Assembly (NCBI GenBank): GCA_036850595.1
Contig: CM072160.1
Span: 5,969,773-6,033,772 of the forward strand
Direction: 5' to 3'
DNA: 64,000 bases
From: Rhyacichthys aspro
Taxonomy: Eukaryota > Chordata > Actinopteri > Gobiiformes > Rhyacichthyidae
Shown: positions 34,949 to 47,800 of the stretch, piece after piece
How the letters are laid out: every line of letters begins with the position of its first letter
Position numbering within the stretch: position 1 is the stretch's first letter
The notes under the pieces: generated by a model
Databases searched by the model: none
What the model was told of the DNA's origin: nothing
The model's input: only the letters and a program-made list of their open reading frames with translations
Program-made: the position numbers and the translations under genes

Positions 34949-35770
34949 TTCTGCCGTGGGTGTGTTGTTATCCGTGTGTACATAGGACTCCTTTTCCCTT
35001 TACTTTTTTAGTAACAATAACACCCCAAAATGGCCTTGTCTCATTATAGCAAACACCCGAAGGCCTTCATGTTGTTTGGAGCAATAGGCCAATGATCCTG
35101 AGAGTCTCTCCCTTAACTTAACACTTGAAGTTGATTGGGCCCAGTTGGCTTGTGTCATCAGGGGGTTCATCAAGGGGGTGTGTTTTTTTGAGGACCCTTG
35201 GTGTTGTGCTGAGCTGTGCTTGGTTTGATGACGGTGAATGTCAAGTGCTTATCCAGGGTTTGATATCCTTCCCACCTTTTGCTGATTGATATGCATATCT
35301 CACTATGCCACTCACTGTATGATAACTGTCATATCACTCCTGTTACCCAACAACACATTATTGTATTGTACAAAGACGTGTTTGGCTATGCTCACACCGG
35401 GTTATTGGTTTGGTGTTTTGGAGGCCCGTGTGTTTCGAAGCCTCTACAGACAAGTCAAATCCACAGACCAGGCTGTAAATAATTGAGACGTGTGGTAGCT
35501 TCAGGTTCCAGTCAGTGCCATGACATGGTACTGACTCAGGTCTAGAGTTGGTCCCCAGAGGCTGGATGCACTAGAGCTGAGTTTCCCAATCAGTGTCATG
35601 GTACAACTGACTGAAAAGTGGATCACAATGGATTTTGTGACTGGGTCACAACAAACTGTGCAGTTGAAAAGCACTGTTTTTAAACGTAACCTGTTTTGTG
35701 ATCATTGTATTGGGTAAAATGACTGCTTCTTTAGGTTCTAAAGTGACATTAAAATTTAAGAGTACTAATG

Positions 35771-35776
35771 AATAAA
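35771..35776 (+). terminator. possible polyadenylation signal of the RING-finger gene
   Basis: The AATAAA lies about 820 nt after the stop codon. The assignment is by position only. Confidence 0.3.
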
Positions 35777-38550
35777 GACTGAGGAAAAAATGCTGGCAAA
35801 CATGACAAGAAGAAACCCTGTCGTTGGTATTTTCAAATTTGGCTTCCTTGTTAAAGGAATGGGAAACACTGCCCTGGATAGAAGATGTGATGTATTACAT
35901 GCCTATGACAGTAGTCCTCAGCACTGTAGAGACTGTAAGACTGTAGACCTATTATATTATCATATACAGTCTATAGGTGTGACCTGCAACCTAACCTGAA
36001 GGGTGGTTTCTGATCTTTTCTACTTGGTCCAAAGGGATGTGGAGACAACCTATGATTTTAACTCCTTTGTGTCAATGTAAGGTTTCTGAGAGATCAAGAC
36101 CACACTTTTGATTTACATCTTTGTAGTATTTGAGAGATATTTTGTATCTCTCATCTTGTGTGCCTCACCTTATTGCTGAATGAAGCAAACTTCACTGTAA
36201 TGATAACCTGCATCATGCACCGCTGATGGTTTCCATTTGTGATGTCAGAAGGTTATCGACCACACAGCATTCACACAGCAGTCTTCGAGAACAGGGTTTC
36301 TAACATGGAGCTGTCTCCCAAATCTGCTACTTTTTACTTTTTCTTTTCAAATATGAGGGTCTTGCCTTTGGTATAGCAGGTGTGCGTATAAGTTATAATC
36401 AAGGCCCAGTTATGTGTTTAGTCAAAACCACAATTGAATTATCTATCTCAATAATAATGTCAAACCGAAAATGAGTACATATCAGAACGCGTGGTTAGTC
36501 AAAGTTTTAAACTCAAGGCACTGGACATAGTTTAATGGCAAGTAAACAAAATAGTACTTATTTCATTTTAATGTATTTTTTACTTTGTAAAATTATCCTT
36601 AACGTTTTGAAAGAGCAGTTGTGACATATGCCAAAGATGACGCACACAACACTGAGTGCAGTGATATCAACAGTGCAACCAAGTGCCATCTGAGACAGCC
36701 TGTTATATCATTCTGTACCAGCAGGGGGAGTCATGAGCTACTGCGGGGCTTAGCCTGCCACAAGCTTAACTTAAAAGGCTTAAAATAAAGTGTTTCTAAT
36801 TCTAAGGTTTTATTTAGAGGTTTTCTCTCACAAACTGAGAAATGTAACATATGTTTGGGACCAGATTTGACCTTTGTACTTTGACTGATTTCACTTTCCA
36901 TTAGCAGCATCTGGCTAGCTCCAGTTAGCCCTGCTGTCAGTAAACTGAGTTTGTGACTAAAGGAGAAAACTCTGACACCATAACACAAATTAACTTCATA
37001 CTTATGCAATTGAAGCTTGTGGGGCACTTTGTGTACACTATTTCACCCAATTGAATGTCAAAGTACATGTATCCCCTGTAACATCATTTAAAATGCGCCT
37101 GAAGCACACTTAATTCAGAATATAAACAATTTGCTATATTGCAATCCCTAACATGTACACAAACATGTTGAAGATGTGGTGGAGTATGCAAAAAGATTAC
37201 TGTGCTGTGTCCAGAAATAAATTTGAGATGATCCGGACACCAAAGTGATTTGTATCTTAGCACTTGTTGCCATTGCACACAGTTGCTGCTATCCCTAGAA
37301 TGAGGAAATAGCAAAAAACAATCCATCCTAGACATCTAATCTCCATGCTTGCTTCAATCAATTTTTTTTTTTACCTTGCCCTAACTTTAGATAATGCACT
37401 TTCACCCTCTTATTTAACAAAGTAATGGGGGATCTTTGAGAAAATGTAAGCGTATTGTATTTATTTGGGAAAAGCTCCAAGATGTTGTCAGTTTTTATGA
37501 GAAATTGTGGTCATTGTTAAAATTGCATTTGCACAGAGAAATGTTCTTTATGTGCTGTTTTACATACATAAACACATTTCAGTAATAAAGGAAACATGAA
37601 TATCTATAATATCACTTCTCTGTTTTTGTAATACATTTCAGCTGGTTCATTTAGTAGGCCACTGCCAAGGCTGGGCTCATGATGCCAGCTCTTACATAAT
37701 CCCTGATAATAAAACTCATCTGACACATTAAGCCTCCTGCTGTGCATCAAATGTGCCCCCTACTGGACGATAACAGATGCTACATCGTTCTTTACATAAA
37801 AAATAAATCACTTTCCATTTCTCATGTAGGTCTCGTTCTGTAAACATAGTTAAAGTTTGATTAAAAGTAAACAGTCAAGTCAGAATTGGTTGGGAAGCTG
37901 ATGTCCATTTAATATTAAACACTGATATTTTTCATATGTGTTTACCTGTCCATACAAGGGCCCATTTATAGTTGACATAACCCAGCCATTCAGCCACAAG
38001 GCTCCCCTATAAACCATTTTAAGACTGTTGGTCTATTCAAGCACAAGGGTCGAAATGAATAGATAAATGTAATACTGACTGTTCACGCTCTAATTACTGG
38101 TTTATCTTGAGGGTATAGGTGCACTGTACATCATGTATAACCAGTGTCTACTGTACGCAGCACGCTCAGACTTAACTGCTTCTCATTCATACTGCCAAGT
38201 CTCTAAAAGCTGATTGATCCAAACACTAAAGCCCATTGTGTCTTAGCTGTAATTTCCAATTAGCTACAGTTACACTCATTATTGAAAAACTGTTTGAGGC
38301 AAATGTGTATTTAGAAATAGGCCATGACAATAAACAAGATCAGCTGTGTAAAAGTATGAGGGTGTTTAGTGTGTAAATGTCAACTAATGGTTTATTACTT
38401 AATTGGCTCTTCACTGTGTATATTTTGAGAGCTGTTTTTTTTTTCTGTTTTGAGATATGTATCAGGCCAAAATACCAGATCACCAACTCACTGTTTTTGC
38501 TGCTGCCCATTGTGCAATTTTAACATAATACGTAATAATGACTACGTATT

Positions 38551-38591
38551 ACTACTACTACTACTACTAATAATAATAATAATAATAATAA
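38551..38591. repeat. compound (ACT)n(AAT)n microsatellite
   Basis: About six ACT units run into about seven AAT units. Confidence 0.9.
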
Positions 38592-38866
38592 AATCAGTTA
38601 ATTATGTGCAAACACATTTCTCTGCTTTGTTACTTTTTATATTTTAATGACAAACATTTACAGAGCCACTACAGTGTCACAGTGGAGGGTCACTCTTTAC
38701 AGCATACACTGTCATATATTTTTAACAGTCACTGTGTATCTCTTTTTTATTTTATTGACTTGTAATGTGCTCCTTCAGCGACCCACTCCCAAATCACAGC
38801 AATAGTAAAAGCTAGCATGTTGCAAGTTGTCCATGTAGAGTACATGTCCATCAGTCATAAAACACG

Positions 38867-38888
38867 GTAAATAAATAAATAAATAAAT
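38867..38888. repeat. (AAAT)n microsatellite
   Basis: About five tandem AAAT units. Confidence 0.9.
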
Positions 38889-39119
38889 GGAATAAGTACC
38901 AAGTCTTTACCTGTAACTTGCTTGGTAATTCTAACTTGTAAATAAGTCTGGTCTTTAAGTGTCGAAGTGTGTGTAGTATGTTGTGATGCTGAGACAAGAA
39001 AGACACTTCCTTCACTTTGTTTATTACAATGGAGAGGACGCAATGGAAAGTTGTAATTGATTTGACAAACCTGTGTTTCCAAATGATCTCTACGCAGAAC
39101 ATGTGATGTAACTCATTTA

Positions 39120-40060
39120 TTTCTCATCAAGAGACATTTCTGACTTTGAATTTCATCCCCCGGTAATGGATTGGACACGGAGATTCAGTGTCGCTTTTAA
39201 AGAAGGCCTGAGGTATGCATCATGGCTCTCTCCTTCCCTCTTTCCCTCGCTCTGTTTTCCATTTACCCTTCTGTTTTCTTGGCGTAATATCCAGTTTCAA
39301 TAAGTTCAGTGACACTCCCAAATCGTCACGTCCCTGTGCGTAAAGACAGATGGTTGCGCGCTGCATTGTAATAAACCTACGACTAATATTAATCTCACCT
39401 GTAACTCAGCATCATGTAGTTAACATTTATTTAGACTATGTATTTTGTGCCAAAACACTAATGAATACTTCACAGCTTTGTCAAACAGCGGTCACAAACA
39501 AACTGGCATTTCCCTTCCCCTTTGAAGCTGTGTTATGACAACTTTGAGGATTCAATTCATTCTGCCAATGGTAATCGTGTCTTTCTACGAGACAAAGACA
39601 GCCTCCTGAGCAGGTAAAAGACCCCTGTTATTTTAAACCCAGCATTCATCCATTGTGCGCCAAGTAAAGACAACATTTGAAGTGCGTAAAGAGGCGCATG
39701 TGAATTGAACTGTGCCCGGGGGACTCTTTATTCCTGAAGGTAAATGAGAAGGTGAATGGCACTGAATCCTGTGGCTCTCTCGCCGGGGTCCCCTTAATAT
39801 TACCTTGTTATGTTATTACCATTTAATTTATTTGTAGGTGAGCGGCCCAGGACATGAAAGAACTCTACAGGTCGCGCGGCTTTCACTCGGCCTTTTTAAA
39901 GAGACGGACGAGAAGCTGCTCATGAGGACTAACACAAAAAGAAAAAAAACCCTTAAAATTACACAGCGAATTAGAGCAGTCATAAAACAATCATGTGGGA
40001 ACGAATTTCCGTCCTATATGTCCCACATGTATGTATATATTTTTGTCAGACTCAGGCTTT
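39120..40060. promoter_or_regulatory. candidate pax3 upstream enhancer region
   Basis: Non-repetitive, mixed-composition DNA 1.8-2.7 kb upstream of the pax3 start. It has several CpGs and TAAT/ATTA homeodomain cores, and no coding signal. In mouse, neural-crest enhancers lie within about 2 kb upstream of Pax3. Whether this block is their counterpart is untested. Confidence 0.3.
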
Positions 40061-41339
40061 TACGCAGCGTTTGAAATTGGTAATTGGATTGTACAGTTTT
40101 CCTTTCATTTGCATTTAAAACATGCTGATGAAATTATTAATATTTTTCCAATTATAAACACTTATAGCCCAATTGTAAACACAGCAAAAAATGTATTTCT
40201 GTTTCATTTAAATATGAATACGCTTAGTAAGTGAATGGCATTGTAAAGAGTGTCCGCGTCCCTTTAGTTTTCCAGGAGGTATTAGTGTTGGAATTCATAT
40301 ACTTGATAAATGAATGGTGAAACTCTACAAAATGAAAACAAATCAAGTAGTTTAATTTTTTATGCGAAATATTCATATAGTTTACCAATACAACAAAGAA
40401 CAACAAAAAACGTGTATTAAAACTATACTTTTTTGGAGTTCAGCTCAATGAACGCATTTCTTGAGTTGGTCTACTGTGTCAAAATGAATAGATGCCATTA
40501 ATGCACACTATTTAGGCTTTAGTAACTGTGCTTTTCCCTCATGTAGCTGTCAAGTTAAGGAAGGATGTGCCAGTGTGAAGTACTGAAGTAAAGCTCTTAT
40601 GAATTAAGGCAAGGGGACTCTTCTCTTCTAAATCAACTAAGGATATCTGGAGGAATATAGGGGTGTGTCTGTTTTGTTATAGAGAGAATGGATTATTTGA
40701 GGTTTGGAGATAAAAGTGCGCCCAGTGGTGGACAGAGAAGATGGCACGGATCTAGACTGGGTTTACGGCCGCCCTGGCGTCGTATCCTGCTGTGGCACAC
40801 GCCCCCCTTCAGACACTTCTCTGCTGGCCGCTGCTCATTCTGAAAAACACAATAAATTCCTTGAGATGCACAGACTTCAGCACCATTTGGACATAGATGA
40901 GGCCACAGATGGAAACAAATTAGGGGTCGGGTTCTATGGATGCATTAAATAAGATATTATACTGTTATAAAAGAAATTATCCCAAAATTTTTTATCCAAA
41001 GATTTCCACACAAACTTGCAAAAAACAAAGATAAATGTTATATGTGTGTTTAAAATAAATGGGAAAGAAATTATATAGTTTGCATACAATCTATCCCACG
41101 TGCTTTATGTTGTCAGTTATGTTTAGGAAATAACAGCAAAATTCTTACTTCTGTCAAAAATAGATGACTAATAGATTAGACTAGTAGACTTTTTTTATTG
41201 CTTTACTTTCATGTATTTGCAACTTTGTTAATGGTTGACTTTCTGACTATTAAACAAAATTAAAATACTAACGTGGTTAAATGCTTTGTCTTCAGTACAT
41301 TTCTGCAATGATGTCTGAGTCCCAAGCGAGAAGAACTGT

Positions 41340-41834
41340 GACGGCGACGCTGATTGGTGGAAAGTTTCCCCTTTCACCCAATCCGCGCCTTCAGCTCCGA
41401 GCCAGGGGTCCATTTTGGACCAATCACTACCGGGTGCGCTGTCTGTGCGAGAGAAGAGCTCCGCTACTTTTGACTGTCTCTCACTTTCCACCGGTGTCAA
41501 CAAACAACAGCGACAATATTTACCATCCAAGTCATCTTTTCTGTCAAATACGTTCGCGAGAGTTATTGTTTCGGCGAATAAAATAAGGACTTTGCAAAGA
41601 AAACACATCATTCCTTCGTCCTACTGGCCATTTTCTTCCACTTTGTCGACATCTTTTCCCTCTCGTGTGTCGAGGTTGCAGCGGGACATTGGTGCCTGTC
41701 TGCAGCTAACCGAGCTCTTCTCAGAGGAACTTTTTACAGGAACTTCAACCACGTATTGCCGCAAGAAAGTCTGTCCCGGAGCCGCTACCTCCAGCTTTGG
41801 AGGACCTTTCAGTAGTGGCTGGGGTGGTGGAGGT
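41340..41834 (+). promoter_or_regulatory. pax3: pax3 core promoter and 5' UTR
   Basis: Three CCAAT boxes occur within 72 bp: inverted ATTGG at 41353-41357, and CCAAT at 41378-41382 and 41420-41424. No TATA box is visible. The following 400 bp up to the ATG at 41835 probably contain the transcription start and 5' UTR. The pax3 reading frame stays open back to about 41415, but no in-frame ATG occurs before 41835. Confidence 0.55.
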
Positions 41835-44800
41835 ATGACTGCGTTGGCGGGGTCAATACCCAGGATGATGCGACCCACGCTGGCTCAGAACTACCCCCGC
41901 AGCGGCTTCCCACTGGAAGGTAAAGCACCAGGCTGCCAAAAGACGAGGCAACTGTCTCATTGTCTCTTTGATGGCCAGCTAAATGCCTTTTTATTTTATT
42001 TTTTATTTTTTTGCAATGAGTTACTTCTTTCGTGTTAACTTATGTTACTTCAGGACAAGCATCAGCTTTATTAATAAAACGCCACACTACTTGTTAAATA
42101 ATTGCTAAAGTAATCATAGGGTATGGCGTTTTATTAATTGTATGCTTATTGCTTATTTTGCACCAATGTAAAACTTTAACCATTATTATTTGACTTTTAC
42201 CCACATCTGTGTTTGACAAAGAAAAATCCCTTGTTTGGATCAGAGTGCTTTTGCTAAATTCATTTGCCAGTTTCTCAGCTGTAAGCTACATTGTTAAAGA
42301 CAGATAAATAAAAATGTCATGGCCACCCAGGCTAAACGTTATTGTAATGAATGCATGCATTTATTTCATTTTACTAACATTTTCTTACTCATATTTTAGT
42401 GTCTACTCCACTGGGTCAAGGCCGAGTGAACCAGCTCGGAGGAGTTTTCATAAATGGCAGGCCTTTACCAAATCACATCAGGCACAAAATTGTGGAGATG
42501 GCGCACCACGGCATCAGGCCGTGCGTCATCTCCAGGCAGCTGCGGGTCTCTCACGGCTGCGTGTCCAAAATCCTGTGCCGCTATCAGGAGACGGGCTCCA
42601 TCAGACCTGGGGCCATCGGAGGCAGCAAACCCAAGGTAGGCTCCTGTCAGGACACAGTTGTAGGCTGGCGTTACATGAATGTGTCATGTTCACAAAAATA
42701 GAGAAACTTCAACTAACTGCTGTTTTTGTAAAACCATGGCCACACAGCGTCGCCTGGAAATAAACACATAGTTAATGTTATTAATTTACATTATCGTAAC
42801 GTTGTACTAAAACAAAGCCATTAAACGTTGCCAATAAATGTGCAAACATTAGTCGGGCCATAAAGGAAACGCATGCCATGTTCATGATGACAGTGGTAAT
42901 TAGAAAAATAATTTAAGATCAATGTTTTAGTTTTTTACTGTCTCTCTTTGAGGCATATGCTTTAATTTTATATATTGTCATATTCTATCTTCTTTATCCC
43001 ACTTTTTCTTGTAGTCCACTATTTATGTTTATAAAGTGTGATGTCATAAGCGTTGTATTTAAACTGTGCTATATAATATTTAGAAGCCTATGTACATACA
43101 TCACTTGAACATTTTATATGTTAAAGTTTGAAGTATAAAAATATGCCAGATGTGGCACTAACAGTAATATTTAACTATTTGAGGCACACGCGCCAATACA
43201 ATGATGCATTTAAATTGGTGTCACTTTTTAGATTTTCTCCCACGTGTTGCCAGATAAGTTAACTTTCCTTTTAGATTACAAAGCCAACCTGTTGATCTTA
43301 AAGCACACAAAATGCACAAAGCCCCAGGGCTCTTACTAAGTGAATAAACAGTGGACTCTCGTGACCTCTGAAGCAGGGAACGACACCGGACGTGGAGAAG
43401 AGAATAGAGGAATACAAGAGAGAAAACCCGGGCATGTTCAGCTGGGAGATCCGGGATAAGCTGCTGAAGGACGGCATATGCGACCGCAACAACGTCCCTT
43501 CAGGTAAACGGCACATTTTAATGGATTACTTGAATTTAATGCTAATGAATAAAAACTGACAATGTTGCTCTTCTGAGTAGTTATGGGTAAATAAATATCA
43601 TGTGAAATAGCCTCAATAATTAGGTCTATATTATCTAAACATTGGCTTGCCCTTGTAAAGATGTAGACTCCAACATTTGAAGTATCCGTGTGTGTTTTGT
43701 GTGAATGACCGGATGCAGTGAGCGCCATCAGTCGCATCATGAGGTGTAAATTTGGAGGAAAAGGGGACGACGAGGAAGATGAAGATGAGCTGGAGAAGAA
43801 GGAGATAGAAGAGAGTGAGCGCAGAGCCAAGCACAGCATCGAGGGCATCTTGGGAGACAGATGTGAGTCCAAAATCTCTCTTAGACGCTGCGTAAACAGT
43901 GTTTTTGTGATGTTACATTGGACATTGGCCTACATGGGGTTGTGTCCAAAAGTCTGGCGGTGTTGCACCTGAGAGGTACCTGTGGAGCTGCTTGGAAATG
44001 GTTTGATAACTGGGCTTTTGAAGCGCGTGTAAAGTTGTGAGATGGGGGTGGAGAGTTGGTGTCGCCCTTTGTTACAGGACTCCTTTATGGAGAATATCTC
44101 TGGGCTAATGCTTTTCCCATGAGGCCGTACCGTAAATCAAACAGCAGGTGATGGCTTTGTGCGGGAAACGGACATGTGTGCGCGTGTTCGTCCGCGCCCA
44201 GCAGTGGGTTAAAAGCGGCGCGCACTGTTACAGTAAATCTGCATTTTGCCAAGGTCTTAATGCTCTGGTTTGTTAAACGTGAAATGAAGCGTCAGAGCTC
44301 TCTTTCTTTTAATGTTCTCAAGATAATGTAATAGGATGTTGTACCATTTTAGTCGTAATAAACTTTATGGTTTGTAAATTTAACAGATATGTCCTGCATT
44401 AAAACGAACACTTGTGAAATAGTTTATGAGCATAGTTATTGGCTCACACAAAATACAGATATTGACCTCAGTGGAGTGCAGTGAAAGGCACAAAAATAAT
44501 TATGCTTTATAATTTACAATTTAATTAGTAATAGGACTCTACTGTTGGAGATCGGTAGAGTGTAAGAGCAGAGAGAATATCATTTATCTCTCTTTAATTT
44601 TATTACTGTCGTGTTTATTGTAAAGGAAAAGTAAAGTGTCCATTTAACTCGCACAGACCTGGGCTCAGAAAGTTTAACTCCAAAAGTAAAGACTCGTGTG
44701 GTACTAGCTCGTGGACAGCGCTGAGTCGTGCATTCACTGGTATCCAGTGTCTAACCCACACCCGACGTCATTGCTTAAGTTTTTATCTGTGTGTCATCAG

Positions 44801-47800
44801 AGGAGCGATTGGCCACGGCAGCCACTGTGGAGTGCGTTACGCATGCCGTTTACACTTCACAAATTGAGAAAAGCGACGCAACAAAACTAGGAGGAAGATA
44901 TATTACAGGTTTGTTTTGGTCTTCTAACAAACAAACCATTACAACAACTGAAGCATTACTTTTTATTTTAAAATGTGTGACTGGGAAACAGATGGAGTTT
45001 GCGCAATTTGTGGTTTAGTTATAGAACTGGCAACTTTACTGGGCTTATACATATATATTTTAAATGACAAGGCTAATAATTTACAGTTCATAAACCTACA
45101 AATGTTATTAGGCCACATTGGGACTGTACTGCAAACTTTGTAACAGGCACAGCGCTGTGCTTGTGGTTGCACGAGGGAAACTCGGAGCACAGATAAAGGG
45201 CCGTGGTGCTCGTAGACAAAATGTCCTCCAGATGAGTTGATCAAACATTTGTTCAACGGTTTCCATCTCCGCACAAAGACACGCCTTGCGCGCACAACGG
45301 GACGCGCATGGGATGAACTTGGGAGACAAAGGCGCGAGAGTCTATTTGAGGCTCACGCTTGGGCTGCGCGCGGACAAAAGGCCAGCTTGGAAACAGCTTT
45401 GGCCGCGGCGAAAAGAAGAAGGCAACCTGTTTAGAATTCAGCCGCAGAAAGAGAAAGGCCCGGCTAAACACATTATGAGGCCGCAATGAAGGATGAATTA
45501 TTCAGGGAGCGCTCCGCTGGACTTTAGAGCACAGAAAATGGCCGTTTTCACCTACAAAATGTTTCCTATTGGGGTCGGTTGCCATTCACTGTGACAATTG
45601 AGGCTTCAGAAATCCACTCACGTAGAGCCTGAGGATGTGCGCTCGAGACTGACGCGCGCACGAGAACATGAGGGAAGTCTGGACTCTTCCTTGTTCTGTT
45701 ACAAGTAGTTATGAAGCTGCTACAAAAGTTTTGAACGTGAATCGTAAATATACTTTTAAAATATACAACAGCAACCGTATTGTTAATTAATGTGGAGACT
45801 AATTTAATGTAAAAAAAAAAAAAGAAAAAAAAAATACAAGCGTAAACAAATGAGCATCTGATGCACAGATGAGTGGGCAAATTTAGGCCTTAAAGTTATA
45901 ATGATAGTAATACAACATTTCAGCCTTGACCCACTGCTTTAAAAGTAGTTGCAGTCACATTAAAATGCTCATTGCTTGATGCTTTTGAAATTATAACAAT
46001 AATTATTTTTTAATAACTATTGCATGTTGATTTAAGGGTCAGTAAAATTGTCAGGTTTGGCTGGACTAAACCTTACAGTCAAAGCTATAACTTTGTGTAA
46101 ACTGAAAAGGTACAGACTTAGACACGTGGCCTGTCTTCTCTTGATGGATTTGAAGTTTTACAAGTTTGAAAAGAAAAGGAAACATGTCCTGTTGTTGGGC
46201 TTAATTTCTGCTTTGTGTCATAACACAGTCATGTAATTGGTGTTGAGAACTGAATGGGGTCTTGAAGCCTGAGAGAATCACACTAAGAGTCTGCAGCTTG
46301 ATCTATAATTGATTCTTTGCTGAAATTGTGGCCTTGGCCCCTTGAACATTAATAATGTGTCCTAAATGATGTGCTGATTGTTCTATGTCACATTTAATGA
46401 CAGAGGGAGTGTATTAAATAGTGTTTCTGCTCAATGGGGACCTATGTTCTCCCCGGAGAGCCCCGCTCGATCTGGCCCGGAGCGGAGCCTCACAATGGGA
46501 CCCCCAGCCACCCGTCCCGTCCCGCATCATGCACAAGTAAGTCCCCCCAAAACTCCTCCCTCCCTTCCTCCACACTCCCTCCTCCTCTTCATGCTGCTTC
46601 ACTCGCTCCCCAAATCTCTTCAAGCAGATTAAATCGACTCTTTTATTTCATGTCACTTTCATCTGGAGAGCAACACCGCCCCTCAAACGCTGCCTCTGCT
46701 CCGAGTGTCTCTGCCTGCGGCGCACAGGCCTTTAATATCTGCCTCTGATAGCCCAGTATAGGCCCAGAGCGCATAAGATGGGTCAGAAATGTCCATAATT
46801 GTAGTCGTTTTTTAAACACTTTCATGGGTTCCATATGTTCATAAAGGCATTTATATTTACTGAAGGTAACCGCCAATTAATATTTAGAGGAAAAAAAGAT
46901 TTGCTGATTTCCCATTTCTTTGAAAATATTGGACTTTCCCCAAAGTTACCTGGAAGGTGTTCAAGCAATAAGGAGCAGCATGTGAAAGCTAAAGGTAAAA
47001 TTTTTCTCAACACTGAGAGAAAAAAACAAAAAACTAAAACAAAACAAACAAACAAAAAAAGATATATTGTAAAATGTATCTTTAAATTAAAAGTCTAGCA
47101 CAATTTGAAATAGCACTTGCAAAACTCATTTGATTAGAAATGAATTATTTAGACTTTTGTTTAAAATGTCTGCTACTGGATGATATACCTCACATTTATC
47201 ACAACCTATAACATTTTATTAACTAAAAAAACCTACTCCCAGTGTCTTGGTAATTAACCCAAAAGACAAAGTTTAATGGAAAGTCACTGGCCCCACCCCC
47301 TCCCTCCTCCTGCTTTACATTTTAACAGTGTATCTTGTGGCGACCATACTTCCTTAGGTGAAATTAGCCAGATAATACAGAGGAGCCTTATTGAGGGCCG
47401 ATACATTTCCATTTGGGCCTGCCATGTGAGCGCGCACACAACCATAAATGCACACACACGCTCCAAAACACACACACACACACATACACACATACACACA
47501 CATTCCTCTCTGCAATGCAAACAGTCAAAGGGATAACTTTATTTGGTGAAAGGGGATCCTGGAAAGGGCTAATTGAATAAGGCCAGGATCTTTGAAAAAC
47601 CCCTACCATGGTGAGCGCAGTCATCATGTCATAATTAGGTTTATTGAGGCGCATTCCTTCAATCTGCCTCCTTTCTCCCGCGCTCATTGTATCCAGGGCC
47701 CAGGCCAATGGCTGGAGGACAAAAGGGAACTGAGAGCACACAATACATGAAAGAGCTATAAAGATTTAGCTCGCTTTGTCACTGAAACGGAGCAGGACTT

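Larger units (their letters stand above)
34949..41340. other. RING gene 3' flank and pax3 upstream intergenic region
   Basis: 6.4 kb without a recognisable gene. It includes an (ACT)n/(AAT)n microsatellite at 38551-38591, an (AAAT)n run at 38867-38888 and a block at about 39120-40060 that looks regulatory. The short open frames show no known domain. Confidence 0.5.

Noticed and set aside
41415..41834. In-frame open extension upstream of the pax3 start (about 140 codons)
   Set aside because: It contains no in-frame ATG, overlaps the CCAAT promoter, and the family start MTALAGSIPRMMRP is at 41835.
43438..43872. Minus-strand Ser-rich frame across pax3 exons 3-4
   Set aside because: The poly-Ser comes from reading the acidic GAN-rich codons of pax3 exon 4 backwards.
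45108..45489. Protein-coding gene in the CpG-rich part of pax3 intron 4
   Set aside because: Several overlapping short frames on both strands as expected from low stop density; no domain.
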